Below are positions 9,327 through 18,262 of a stretch of 64,000 nt of DNA, piece by piece (the stretch's first letter is position 1; each line of letters opens with the position of its first letter). Source of the stretch: JAQGMJ01 sp036498945 (GTDB lineage: Bacteria; Pseudomonadota; Gammaproteobacteria; Burkholderiales; JAEUOS01); contig DASYEQ010000056.1 of NCBI GenBank assembly GCA_036498945.1, positions 1 to 64,000 of the forward strand, given 5' to 3'. Under the pieces are notes generated by a model. The model saw only the letters and a list, made by a program, of their open reading frames with translations. It had not been told where the DNA came from and made no database searches. A program made the position numbers and the translations under genes.

Positions 9327-10649
9327 TCAGGACTTGTAGTTGCGCTGGGCGCGCTTGGCGGCATCCGCCGCGGCTTCCGCCGGCGTCTTCTTGCCGGACG
9401 CGGCTTCGGCCACCATGTCGAGCATGACGAAGTCGGCCATGGTCGCCGCGGAGCCCGCGCCCATCTTGCCGGAATAGCCGGTCGGGCGCATCACCGCCAT
9501 CGCGTTGCGATACGGCGTGTGCTTGGGGTCGGAAGTCCAGATCGGGTTCTTCTCGTAGGCCTTGAGCGGCTGGCAGGTGTAGCCGATGGAAGCCTGCATC
9601 CATGGGCCGTACTGCTCCTCCTCCATCATGAAGCGCAGGAACTCCTTCGCCGCCTTCGGGTACTTGGTGTACTTGAAGATCATCTGGTTGAAGAACAGGT
9701 TGAACTCGGTGGGGACGCCGGCCGGGCCGATGGGGAAGTTGGCGTGCTGGATGTCGGCCGCGATTTCCTTCATCTTCGGGTCTTGCGAAGTCTTGGCGGC
9801 GTAGTAGACCGAGATGCCGTTCGCAGTCACGCTGCACTGGTTGTCGAGGAAGGCCTTGTTATTGTTCGGGTCGAGCCAGGAGAGCGTGCCGGGCACGAAG
9901 GTGGGATAGAGCTCCCTGGCGTATTCCAGCGCCTTGATGGTCTCCTTGCTGTTGATGACCACCTTGTTGTTGTTGTCGACCATCTTGCCGCCGAAGGCCC
10001 ACACCAGCCAGAAGGCCCAGGCCTGGTCGCCGGTGGCGTGGCCAAGCGCAAAGCCGCCGGGCGTGCCCTTTTCCTTCAGCGCCTTCATCAGCTTGAGGAA
10101 TTCGTCGGTGGTCTTGGGGAAGGTGGCAAAGCCAGCCGCCTTCACCTGGCTTTCGCGATAGACGATGCAATTGCCCGCCGCGCCCAGGGGAATGCCGATC
10201 CAGTTCTTGCCGTTGGGTTTGAGGTATTGCTCGCACACCGGGTACCAGCCGCCGTATTTCTTGCCGAGGTAATCGGCCACGTCGGTGACATCCAGCAGCT
10301 TGGTCGGGTAGAGGTTGGCGTCGTCGTTGGTCGAAAGAATGATGTCCGGGCCGCTGCCGACGTTGGCCGCCACCGCTGCCTTCGGGCGCACGTCTTCCCA
10401 GGACTCGTTGTCCACCTTCACCTCTACGCCGTACTTGTCGCTGAACTTCTTGACGTTTTCCAGGTACACCGTCTCGTCGCCGGCGACGAAGCGCTTCCAG
10501 CGCAGCACGCGCAGCTTGGCGCCCTTCTCGGGCTGGCCGTTCCACTGCGCATTGGCGTCCTTGACCCAGATCAGCGGGCCGGTAGCGGCGGTGGCCGCAG
10601 CGGCGGCAGTGGAACTCTTGATGAATTTGCGGCGGGTGTGGTGAACCAT
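9327..10649 (-). CDS. extracellular solute-binding protein with Tat signal (operon B)
   Basis: A 440-residue periplasmic binding protein of the type 1 (MalE/UgpB-like) family. The N-terminus has a twin-arginine signal RRKFIK followed by an Ala/Thr-rich hydrophobic stretch and an ANA-type cleavage site near residue 34, suggesting export in folded form. The mature part opens with KLRVLRWKRF, a typical first beta strand. AGGAG precedes the ATG. Two strong hairpins lie upstream, between this gene and the ATPase. The ligand is not readable, but the family binds sugars, polyols and their phosphates. Confidence 0.9.
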   Translation of the reverse strand: MVHHTRRKFIKSSTAAAAATAATGPLIWVKDANAQWNGQPEKGAKLRVLRWKRFVAGDETVYLENVKKFSDKYGVEVKVDNESWEDVRPKAAVAANVGSGPDIILSTNDDANLYPTKLLDVTDVADYLGKKYGGWYPVCEQYLKPNGKNWIGIPLGAAGNCIVYRESQVKAAGFATFPKTTDEFLKLMKALKEKGTPGGFALGHATGDQAWAFWLVWAFGGKMVDNNNKVVINSKETIKALEYARELYPTFVPGTLSWLDPNNNKAFLDNQCSVTANGISVYYAAKTSQDPKMKEIAADIQHANFPIGPAGVPTEFNLFFNQMIFKYTKYPKAAKEFLRFMMEEEQYGPWMQASIGYTCQPLKAYEKNPIWTSDPKHTPYRNAMAVMRPTGYSGKMGAGSAATMADFVMLDMVAEAASGKKTPAEAAADAAKRAQRNYKS

Positions 10650-10663
10650 GTTTGTCTCCTAGG

Positions 10664-10738
10664 CGCTCAAAAGTAAACCCCTACTTTTGAGCGGTTTTAG
10701 TTGGATTTGAATTGCCCGCAAAGCGGGTCAATTCAAAT
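10664..10738 (-). promoter_or_regulatory. two tandem hairpins between ATPase and binding-protein genes
   Basis: Hairpin 1 (10664-10693) has a perfect 12-base-pair stem, CGCTCAAAAGTA with its complement, around a 6-base loop. Hairpin 2 (10705-10738) has a 10-base-pair outer stem (ATTTGAATTG), a one-base bulge and a 5-base-pair inner stem (CCCGC). They lie just 5' of the binding-protein ribosome site and probably protect that part of the message from decay. Confidence 0.65.
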
Positions 10739-10765
10739 GGGGTAAAAGCTTCAGGAAAAACAAAA

Positions 10766-11845
<1,080 letters not shown>

Positions 11846-11965
11846 GGTTTTGTCTCCAATTTACAGCTCAGGAATTGCTGCGAGGTAGGCGGCGCCTCCT
11901 CACTTGCGTTTCGCAACCTCCGATCCCGGAGAAAAGCGTGCAACACGCCTTCCGGCCTCGAAGCT

Positions 11966-11979
11966 TGTTAGCGCTTCCA
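11966..11979. promoter_or_regulatory. LacI-family operator-like palindrome upstream of operon B
   Basis: Read on the minus strand the site is TGGAAGCGCTAACA, a full match to the general LacI/CcpA operator form TGnAAnCGnTnnCA. It lies 14 bases downstream of the proposed -10 box, a repressor position. A related but weaker site is at 3234-3247. Confidence 0.5.
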
Positions 11980-11992
11980 TCATTATCGAAGC

Positions 11993-12022
11993 ATCGTAAC
12001 CAGTTGGTTAGCACCCCGTCAA
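11993..12022 (-). promoter_or_regulatory. sigma70-type promoter for operon B with embedded palindrome
   Basis: On the minus strand the -35 box TTGACG (12017-12022) and -10 box TACGAT (11993-11998) are 18 bases apart. An inverted repeat TAACCA-n2-TGGTTA (11997-12010) fills the spacer and overlaps the -10 box, so a dimeric regulator bound there should block polymerase. The region is the 217-base gap between the enolase-like and ATPase genes. Confidence 0.55.
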
Positions 12023-12062
12023 TAGGGTCCTACCCCTGCACAACGCCCCTTTTTGGGACACT

Positions 12063-13334
12063 CTACTGGAAAAGCGCCTTGCGTCCGGCAAAAGGCGCTT
12101 TCGCCTTCTCTTCAATGCGCAGGCCTTCGTTCCATTTCGCCATGCGCTCGGAGCGGGAGAAAGAGCCGACCTTGAGCTGCCCGGCATTCCAGCCGACAGC
12201 CAGGTGGGTGATGGTCGTATCCTCGGTTTCGCCGGAGCGCGCGGAAACGATGGCGTTCCAGCCGGCGGCCCGCGCTGCGTCCAGCGCCGCTTTGGTTTCA
12301 GTGACCGTGCCGGCCTGGTTGAACTTGATCAGGGCGCAGTTGCAGGCGCCGGCAGCAGCCGCGTGCTTGACACGATCGGCATTGGTCACCAGGTAATCAT
12401 CGCCGATGATCTGCACCTGCTTGCCGAAGCGCCGGGTGAATTCGATCAGGCCGGCTTCGTCGTCTTCGGCCAGCGGGTCTTCCACCGAGACGATGGGGTA
12501 GCTGGCGATCCATTTGCCGAGCATGTCGATCATGCCTGCCGTATCAAGCTCGCGTGACTCCAGCCCGAGCTTGTAGTGTCCGCAGGCGCCGAATTCGGAA
12601 GCCGCGATGTCCAGCGAAATTGCCACCTGCTCGTGCCTGAAGCCCGCCGTGTCGATGGCGCGCGTGAGCATTTCCAGCGCCTCCTCGTTGGCGGCGAAGA
12701 GCGGCCAGTAGCCGCCCTCGTCCGCCACGCCCGCCTGCTTGCCGGCGGCCTTCATCAGGCTGCCGGCGGCGAGGTACACCTCGGCGGTCCATTCCAGGGC
12801 CTCATCGAAACTCTTGGCGCCCAGGGCCATCACCATGAAGTCCTGGATGTCCACGCGGCGCCCGGCGTGCGCGCCGCCGCCGAAGATCTGGATCTCCGGC
12901 AGGGGCATGGTCACCGCCCTGCCCTGCGCCACGTATTGCCACAGCGGCTGGTGGGCACAGGCGGCCGCCGCATGCAGCGCGGCCAGGCTCGCGGCAATGG
13001 TGGCGTTGCCGCCGAGGCGCGATTTGGTGGGCGTGCCGTCGAGCGCGACCAGCCGTGCATCGAGGGCCGCCTGGTCGGCGGCATCCATGCCGATCAGCGC
13101 TTGCGCGATTTCACCGTTGACGTTCGTCACCGCGCCGGCGACGTCGAAACCGCCGAGCTTGTTGCCGCTGTCGCGCAGGTCGACGGCTTCACGCGAGCCG
13201 CGCGAAGCACCGGCCGGCGCCAGGCCGAAGCCGACGCTGCCGTCGGCCAGGGTAATTTCCGCTTCCACCGTCGGGCGGCCGCGCGAATCCCAGATGCGCC
13301 GTCCGCGCACCTGCTTGATGATGCTCTTGCTCAT
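12063..13334 (-). CDS. enolase-family protein with altered active site
   Basis: A 423-residue homologue of phosphopyruvate hydratase across its whole length. Kept features: GGGAHAGRR loop, catalytic Glu206 in ADEGG, metal ligands Asp242 (SLDIA), Glu285 (SVEDPL) and Asp312 (GDDYLVTN), and the Lys pair at 337 (KFNQ) and 388. Changed features: the mobile loop PSGAST is PAGASR (39-45), the QEF glutamate is Asp165, and the SHRSGE histidine is Ala366. These positions contact substrate phosphate or carboxylate or assist catalysis, so it probably acts on a different phosphorylated or polyhydroxy acid rather than being the glycolytic enzyme. The start overlaps the kinase stop as ATGA. Last gene of operon A. 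Confidence 0.85.
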   Translation of the reverse strand: MSKSIIKQVRGRRIWDSRGRPTVEAEITLADGSVGFGLAPAGASRGSREAVDLRDSGNKLGGFDVAGAVTNVNGEIAQALIGMDAADQAALDARLVALDGTPTKSRLGGNATIAASLAALHAAAACAHQPLWQYVAQGRAVTMPLPEIQIFGGGAHAGRRVDIQDFMVMALGAKSFDEALEWTAEVYLAAGSLMKAAGKQAGVADEGGYWPLFAANEEALEMLTRAIDTAGFRHEQVAISLDIAASEFGACGHYKLGLESRELDTAGMIDMLGKWIASYPIVSVEDPLAEDDEAGLIEFTRRFGKQVQIIGDDYLVTNADRVKHAAAAGACNCALIKFNQAGTVTETKAALDAARAAGWNAIVSARSGETEDTTITHLAVGWNAGQLKVGSFSRSERMAKWNEGLRIEEKAKAPFAGRKALFQ

Positions 13335-14335
13335 GAGGCTCCCATTTCCTTCGCCCAGGCATCACGCACCTGGGCCAGTCGTTGCGGCGGTGATTGCAGC
13401 AGCGGCACGGCCACCTTGCGCACCTGCTGCTTTTGCACCTCTTCGGTCACGTATTCCACTGGCGATTTACCGTCCACGCGCGCCAGGAACAACCCAGGCA
13501 ACAGGCGCGCGATGCGCTCTTCCAGTTCCGCCCGCGGTTCCCACGTAACGCCGGCCAGATAGGCGGTGGCAAGTGCATCGAAACAGCGCAAATACGCCGC
13601 CGTATGCTGTGGCCGCCACAGACACTTGAGCAATGCGTGGTTCAGGCAGAAGGCCGCATCGAACGCGGGGTCACCATACCAGGCGCACTCGGCGTCAAGA
13701 AACACCGGCCCCGCGGGGCCGTGCAGAATGTTCTTCGGGCTGATATCGCCATGCACCAGCGCCCGTTTGGTCGCGCCCGTCACTTCCACCAGCGCACGCA
13801 ATTGCGCCGCGCACTCGAGATGCTTGTCGGCGGTGGCGAGCAGATAGGCTTCGAGACGGATCGGAAAGAAGATGTGGTCGGTGGCAAAGCGCTGCGCCAT
13901 CTCGGCGCGCCCGGCAGTGGCGGCGTGGATTTTTGCGAGGGCCGCGCCGACCGCGGTGGCGAACTGCACATCGATCTGCCCGTCGCGCAACTGCCCCTTC
14001 CACAGCGGATATTGTTCAGGCGGCAGATACTCCATCGCGAACCAGCCTTCGTCCGCGTGATCGGCGATGATCCTCGGCACCGCTTGCGGCAATACCGCGC
14101 CGACCACCGCAAACCAGTCGGCCTCGCTGCGGTTACGCTCCACCGGTGCGCGCCAGTCGGCCGCGACCTTGAGCTTGGCCAATGCCCGTTTGACGCAAAA
14201 GCGCCGGTCGCCGCTTTGCACCAGCACGATGTCGGAGGAGACGCCGCCGGTAAGCGGCTCGATCACCGGGACTGCGCCCGGATCAACCAACCCTGCCTGC
14301 ACGAAAGTGGCAATCCACTCTTGTATCTGACTCAC
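13331..14335 (-). CDS. APH-fold phosphotransferase (small-molecule kinase)
   Basis: A 334-residue kinase of the aminoglycoside/choline/homoserine kinase superfamily. The nucleotide-binding lobe has CVKRALAKLK, the catalytic loop is HGDISPKNIL, and the metal-binding Asp is in FLDAECAWYGDP. Start chosen as GTG at 14335, which overlaps the dehydratase stop as GTGA. The next gene starts at its own stop (ATGA), so it is translationally coupled to a dehydratase on one side and an enolase paralogue on the other. It is therefore probably a catabolic kinase for a sugar acid, glycerate-like or polyol substrate, not an antibiotic-resistance gene. Confidence 0.85.
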   Translation of the reverse strand: MSQIQEWIATFVQAGLVDPGAVPVIEPLTGGVSSDIVLVQSGDRRFCVKRALAKLKVAADWRAPVERNRSEADWFAVVGAVLPQAVPRIIADHADEGWFAMEYLPPEQYPLWKGQLRDGQIDVQFATAVGAALAKIHAATAGRAEMAQRFATDHIFFPIRLEAYLLATADKHLECAAQLRALVEVTGATKRALVHGDISPKNILHGPAGPVFLDAECAWYGDPAFDAAFCLNHALLKCLWRPQHTAAYLRCFDALATAYLAGVTWEPRAELEERIARLLPGLFLARVDGKSPVEYVTEEVQKQQVRKVAVPLLQSPPQRLAQVRDAWAKEMGAS

Positions 14336-15576
14336 CGGGCCACTCCCGCCGCCGATACCGGCACCGATACAGGGAGACAAGCCGGCCCGATCGGCTCGAA
14401 GGCTTTGTAGGTGAGGATGAACTCCTGGTGCCCGAGTTCCTCGGATTTGCTCTGCGCACCATTGCCCAGGGCCACGATCAGATCGACAATCTCATTTCCC
14501 ACCTCACCCAGCGTCGCGCGGCCTTCGAGGATGCGCCCGGCATCCACGTCCATGTCGTCTTCCAGCGTGCGATAGGTCTCGGGGTTGGCACACACCTTGA
14601 TCACTGGCGATATCGCCGAGCCCACCACCGAGCCGCGCCCGGTGGTGAAGAGGATGAGATGCGCGCCGCAGGCGATCAGCTCGGCCAGTTCGGCGTTGTC
14701 GTTGATGTTGGGAAAGCCGAAGCGCACCTCGCCGTCAGGCACGACGTCGAGCAGGTACAGCCCGGCAGCCGGCGGCACGTCGCCCGGCTTGATCAGCCCG
14801 CTGATCGCCGAGGCGCCGCTCTTTGCATAGGCACCCAGGGATTTTTCCTCGATGGTGGTCAGCCCTCCTTCGGCATTGCCGACCGCGAAGCTGCCGTAGC
14901 CCAGGGTGGCGTAATAACGCGCTGCCTTTTCCATCGAGTGCATGATCTCACCGCCAAGTTCGGGGGTCACGGCGCGCTTGACCATGTGCGGCTCGCAGCC
15001 GATCAGTTCTCCTGTCTCCTCGAATACGCAGGCGGCGCCGGCGGTGATCAGCGCATCAAAGGCGCGGCCGACGGCAGGATTGGCGGTGAGGCCGCTGGTG
15101 CCGTCCGAGCCGCCGCAGGTGGTGCCGATCACCAGTTCTTCCACGCCCATCGGCACCGTCGGCGCATCTTCCAATTGGTCGAGCGCCCATTGCACCCATT
15201 CGACGCCGGAGGCAATGGTCTTTTTGGTACCGCCGGTCTTCTGGATGGTGAGTGTATGCACCGGGCGGCCGCTGGCGGCGATCTGCTCCTCCAACCAGCG
15301 CTTGTTCATGCTCTCGCAGCCCAGCGACACCAGCAGCGCGGCGCCCACGTTCGGGTGGGTGCACAGGCGTTGCATCATCTTCTCGGCGTAGGCGTTCGGG
15401 TAGCAGCCGGGAAAGCCGATCAGGTGCACCTCGCGCCCGCCGAAGCGCGTGGTGATGTGGCGTGCGACGTGATGCGCACATTCGACCAGGTAGCCCACCA
15501 CCACCACGTTACGGATGCCCTTGCGGCCATCGGCGCGGGCGTAGCCGCACAAGGCGGGGAAATTCGTCGCGCTCAT
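14332..15576 (-). CDS. UxaA-family hydro-lyase, large subunit
   Basis: A 414-residue protein of the altronate/galactarate dehydratase C-terminal family (also SuyB, sulfolactate sulfo-lyase large subunit). Characteristic stretches are GYARADGRKGIRN near the N-terminus, TTCGGSDGTSG in the middle, GGLTTIEEKSLGAYAKSG and FTTGRGSVVG near the end; the conserved cysteines and glycines suggest an intact metal or Fe-S site. ATG at 15576 overlaps the upstream stop as ATGA, which fixes the start over an in-frame codon 33 bases upstream. Its small SAF subunit is encoded two genes upstream. Likely reaction: removal of water from a polyhydroxy acid to give a 2-keto-3-deoxy acid. Confidence 0.88.
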   Translation of the reverse strand: MSATNFPALCGYARADGRKGIRNVVVVGYLVECAHHVARHITTRFGGREVHLIGFPGCYPNAYAEKMMQRLCTHPNVGAALLVSLGCESMNKRWLEEQIAASGRPVHTLTIQKTGGTKKTIASGVEWVQWALDQLEDAPTVPMGVEELVIGTTCGGSDGTSGLTANPAVGRAFDALITAGAACVFEETGELIGCEPHMVKRAVTPELGGEIMHSMEKAARYYATLGYGSFAVGNAEGGLTTIEEKSLGAYAKSGASAISGLIKPGDVPPAAGLYLLDVVPDGEVRFGFPNINDNAELAELIACGAHLILFTTGRGSVVGSAISPVIKVCANPETYRTLEDDMDVDAGRILEGRATLGEVGNEIVDLIVALGNGAQSKSEELGHQEFILTYKAFEPIGPACLPVSVPVSAAGVAR

Positions 15577-16376
15577 GCCGTCTCCCGTGCAAAACGTAGA
15601 CGATGCCACAGCATCATCGCCCCCGCCGAGACCACGCTGGCAGCGACGCCGGCGCCGAAGGCCGCCAGGGGTGCAGCGCCGGCGGCCAGCACGGTGGAAA
15701 AGGCAAAAAAGAACAATACGAAGCCGATCAGCCCGGTAAGAAAGCCGGAGAGCAGGCGGATGGTGGCGTCCGCGCCATAAAGCACGACGGTGAAGGCCGG
15801 CAGTACGGATGCGGTGATGGGAAAGCCCAGCAGGATGCCACTGACGCGCGGGCCGAAGCTCTTTGCGCCCAAGGTGATCAGCGCGGCAAGAAACAGCGCC
15901 GCGCCCATGCGCACGAATATTTCGCTGGCCGGAATGCGCGGGATGCTGGCGGCGGTGCGCGGCACCGGCATCAGCGCGCCCAGCAGCAGCATTTCGGTAA
16001 CCGCGACTGCCGCGCCGACGAAGCCGGGCGCCACCACCTCGGCCAGCAGTAGTTCAGTGACCACGCAGCCGCCCCAGCCCGCCAGGAGACACGTGATCCA
16101 GATCAGCGCCGGCGGCATGCGCGTGCGCGTCACCGCCGTCGCCAGCCAGGCGAACACCAGGCAATGCACGCCGACGGCGGGCGCCACGGTCATGGCGATC
16201 CAGGAGGTGGCGAGCACGAATTCGCGCGGCTGGTCCAGCGCGAGGAAAAGCGTGATGGGCGCGGCGATCATCGGCAGGCCGCTGATCCAGCCGGAAGCCT
16301 TGTGGCCCCAGCGCTTGCCGATCCAGGAAGCAACCCAGACCACCAGCGGCACGGCGGTGAGCTTGAGCCAGATCAT
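15573..16376 (-). CDS. multi-pass membrane protein with internal repeat, unknown function
   Basis: 267 residues, strongly hydrophobic, about eight transmembrane segments. The two halves look homologous: residues near 25-45 (HKASGWISGLPMIAAPITLF) and near 175-195 (PRVSGILLGFPITASVLPAF) share an SGxxxGxPxxA pattern, each following a short basic loop (KRWG, KSFG). This duplication is typical of small secondary transporters and channels. I do not recognise the family. It lies between the two subunits of the dehydratase and overlaps the large-subunit start (ATGA), so it belongs to the pathway, perhaps exporting a product or importing a substrate or cofactor. Confidence 0.8.
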   Translation of the reverse strand: MIWLKLTAVPLVVWVASWIGKRWGHKASGWISGLPMIAAPITLFLALDQPREFVLATSWIAMTVAPAVGVHCLVFAWLATAVTRTRMPPALIWITCLLAGWGGCVVTELLLAEVVAPGFVGAAVAVTEMLLLGALMPVPRTAASIPRIPASEIFVRMGAALFLAALITLGAKSFGPRVSGILLGFPITASVLPAFTVVLYGADATIRLLSGFLTGLIGFVLFFFAFSTVLAAGAAPLAAFGAGVAASVVSAGAMMLWHRLRFARETA

Positions 16377-16397
16377 GCGGCATGCCTCCGCGGCGCG

Positions 16398-16697
16398 TCA
16401 GCCGGCCGGCGGCAGGGTGTAGGTGGGCAGGTAGTCGCTGGCAAGGTTGTGCAGATGAATGTGCGCACCGCGCGCGATCGGCTGGGTCGCGGTGCCGATT
16501 ATCGCACCGTACTTGAGTATCTTTTCGCCGGCGGCGATGTCTCGGCGCGCGAGTTTGTGGCCGATGCCGATGTCGCGTTCGATCTCGACCGTTACGCCGT
16601 CAACCAGCACGCGGGTGCCGGCTACAAGGGATGCGGCCACCGCGATGCAGTTGTCTTCCGGCGCCAGCAAGATCACGCGCGGATCAGAATTTCCCAT
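16398..16697 (-). CDS. SAF-domain small subunit of UxaA-family dehydratase
   Basis: 99 residues, one SAF domain, equivalent to the N-terminal domain of altronate dehydratase and to SuyA. Diagnostic segments are VILLAPEDNCIAVA at the start, IGIGHKLARRDIAAGEKI, and KYGAIIGTATQPIARGAHIHLHNL. It starts 14 bases inside the end of the RraA-type gene and ends 21 bases before the membrane-protein gene. The separate small and large subunits resemble SuyA/SuyB and some sugar-acid dehydratases; the substrate is not determined by sequence. Confidence 0.9.
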   Translation of the reverse strand: MGNSDPRVILLAPEDNCIAVAASLVAGTRVLVDGVTVEIERDIGIGHKLARRDIAAGEKILKYGAIIGTATQPIARGAHIHLHNLASDYLPTYTLPPAG

Positions 16698-17358
16698 ACT
16701 TGAGATAGGCCTCGACCGGATCCATGCCGCCGCGGATGGCGCCGCGCACCTTGTTTTCCGTCAGCGTCACTTCCTCGGTCTTGGTAATCGCTTCTTCGGC
16801 AATTTCATGCGGGATCACTACCACGCCATCGCGGTCGCCGAGAATGTAGTCGCCGGTGCGGATGGTGACGCTGCCGATGGTCACCGGTTCGGCATAGCGA
16901 TCCGGAATCCAGCGCGCAACGATGTCGGAGGGCGTGAAGAAGGTGTGGAACACCGGGAATTTCTGTTCCAGGATGAAATCGGTGTCGCGGCAGCCGCCAT
17001 CGACGACATACCCCAGCACGCCCTTGCTCTTCAGCGTCTCGGCCGAGAGTTCGCCCATCAGGGCGACGTCGTAGTTGTTCGGTTGGCACACCACGACGTG
17101 GCCGGTGGGCGCTTTTGACAGCAGCGTGGTCCAGCCCAGCAGGGTGTCGTGGCGTGATTGCGTGCGGTCGATGTGGCCGGAAACGGTCCACACCGGGCCC
17201 GCCGTCTTGATGGTCGGGTCGAGCGGGCGGATGTTGGTGGGCAGCACGCAGTTGTCGATGCCCATGGCGCGCAGGACATCATGGATGGCACCCGTATAGC
17301 ATAGTGCGAGACGCGAAGTAAGCTCGGACATGATGGGATGTTGGGTAAAAGCGGGCAT
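16684..17358 (-). CDS. RraA-family aldolase/decarboxylase-like protein
   Basis: A 224-residue member of the RraA/HMG-aldolase family. The catalytic and metal motif GGxRD appears as DGGCRDTDF, and the late DxDG motif as GDRDGVVVIP. These are retained in enzymes that cleave 4-hydroxy-2-oxoacids or decarboxylate oxaloacetate; the RNase E inhibitor RraA shares the fold, but context here favours metabolism. It would split the keto acid made by the dehydratase, giving pyruvate. ATG at 17358 is used; ATG at 17331 (MSELTSRLALCYTG) is equally possible and neither has a strong ribosome site. It follows the permease by 16 bases. Confidence 0.85.
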   Translation of the reverse strand: MPAFTQHPIMSELTSRLALCYTGAIHDVLRAMGIDNCVLPTNIRPLDPTIKTAGPVWTVSGHIDRTQSRHDTLLGWTTLLSKAPTGHVVVCQPNNYDVALMGELSAETLKSKGVLGYVVDGGCRDTDFILEQKFPVFHTFFTPSDIVARWIPDRYAEPVTIGSVTIRTGDYILGDRDGVVVIPHEIAEEAITKTEEVTLTENKVRGAIRGGMDPVEAYLKYGKF

Positions 17359-17374
17359 ACCGCCCGCTGGTAGA

Positions 17375-18262
17375 TCAACTCTTGACGGCGCCCTCGGTGA
17401 GGCCGGACACCATATAGCGCTTGAAGGCGTAGTAGATCGCCGCCGGCGGCAGCGCGTACAACAGGCCGGTGGTCATCAGCAGTTCCCACGGCGAATCGTC
17501 GGCCGAAAGGAAAGCGCCCAGCGCCACGCCGAGCGTGATGCTGTCGTCGCGCGACAGCAGCAGGAAGGCGTAGAGGTATTCGTTCCAGGCGAGCAGGAGC
17601 GCATAGGTACCGACGGCCACCAGCGAAGGCATCATCAACGGCAGGTAGACCAGGCGGAACAATTGCAGGGGCGAAGCGCCGTCCATGATCGCCGCCTCGT
17701 CCAGCTCGTAGGGCAGCTTGTCGGAAGCCTGCTTGAGCACCCAGATCGCGTAGGGCGAGGCGATGGTCACCATGGCGAGAATCAGCGCCCACTGGTTGTT
17801 GAGCAGGCCATAGTTGCCCATGGTCTTGTACATCGGCACCGCCAGGAAGGCCGCGGGAATGAAATAAGTGAACAGCGCCAGGTTCATGATGGCGCGCCCG
17901 CCCTTCACCTTCAGGCGGCTGATGGAAAACGCCGCGCCGGTGGCGATCACGAGTGTCAGCGCGCCGGCGGCCACCGCGATCACCACCGAATTCCACATCT
18001 GCTGCCAGAAGTGGAACAGGTAGTGGTGCTGCTGGTGGAACACCACGCTGAAGTTGTGCAGGGTCGGATGATCCGGCCACAGCTTGCCGGAGAGCGCCGA
18101 TTCCTTCGGCGAAATCGCGAACAGCACCAGGTGGTAGATCGGGATCAGGGTCCAGAACAGCACCGGGATGCCGATCAACAGCAGCTTGGCCTCGGTCGCC
18201 ACCTTGCTCCAGCTGAAGGGCTTTTTCACCGGCACGGCAGCCTGCATGGGGACGGCGCTCAT
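17375..18262 (-). CDS. carbohydrate ABC transporter permease, MalG type (operon A)
   Basis: 295-residue inner-membrane permease with about six transmembrane segments and an EAA loop reading DEAAIMDGASPLQ. The start overlaps the partner permease stop as ATGA. Same CUT1 family as the operon B pair, but the sequences are clearly different from those proteins, so this is a second system rather than a recent duplicate. No ATPase gene lies in this operon. Confidence 0.92.
   Translation of the reverse strand: MSAVPMQAAVPVKKPFSWSKVATEAKLLLIGIPVLFWTLIPIYHLVLFAISPKESALSGKLWPDHPTLHNFSVVFHQQHHYLFHFWQQMWNSVVIAVAAGALTLVIATGAAFSISRLKVKGGRAIMNLALFTYFIPAAFLAVPMYKTMGNYGLLNNQWALILAMVTIASPYAIWVLKQASDKLPYELDEAAIMDGASPLQLFRLVYLPLMMPSLVAVGTYALLLAWNEYLYAFLLLSRDDSITLGVALGAFLSADDSPWELLMTTGLLYALPPAAIYYAFKRYMVSGLTEGAVKS

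Noticed and set aside
12063..13334. Calling this gene the glycolytic enolase (eno)
   Set aside because: Several substrate-contact residues differ and the context is a catabolic operon; eno normally lies by pyrG/kdsA in this group.
13331..14335. Aminoglycoside resistance gene
   Set aside because: Tight coupling to catabolic genes makes a metabolic kinase far more likely.
14332..16697. Assigning the split dehydratase as SuyAB sulfolactate sulfo-lyase
   Set aside because: The split-subunit layout fits, but no sulfite exporter, sulfolactate dehydrogenase or sulfite-handling gene was recognised, and the family spans several substrates.
16684..17358. RraA as RNase E regulator
   Set aside because: GGxRD and DxDG catalytic motifs are present and neighbours are metabolic.
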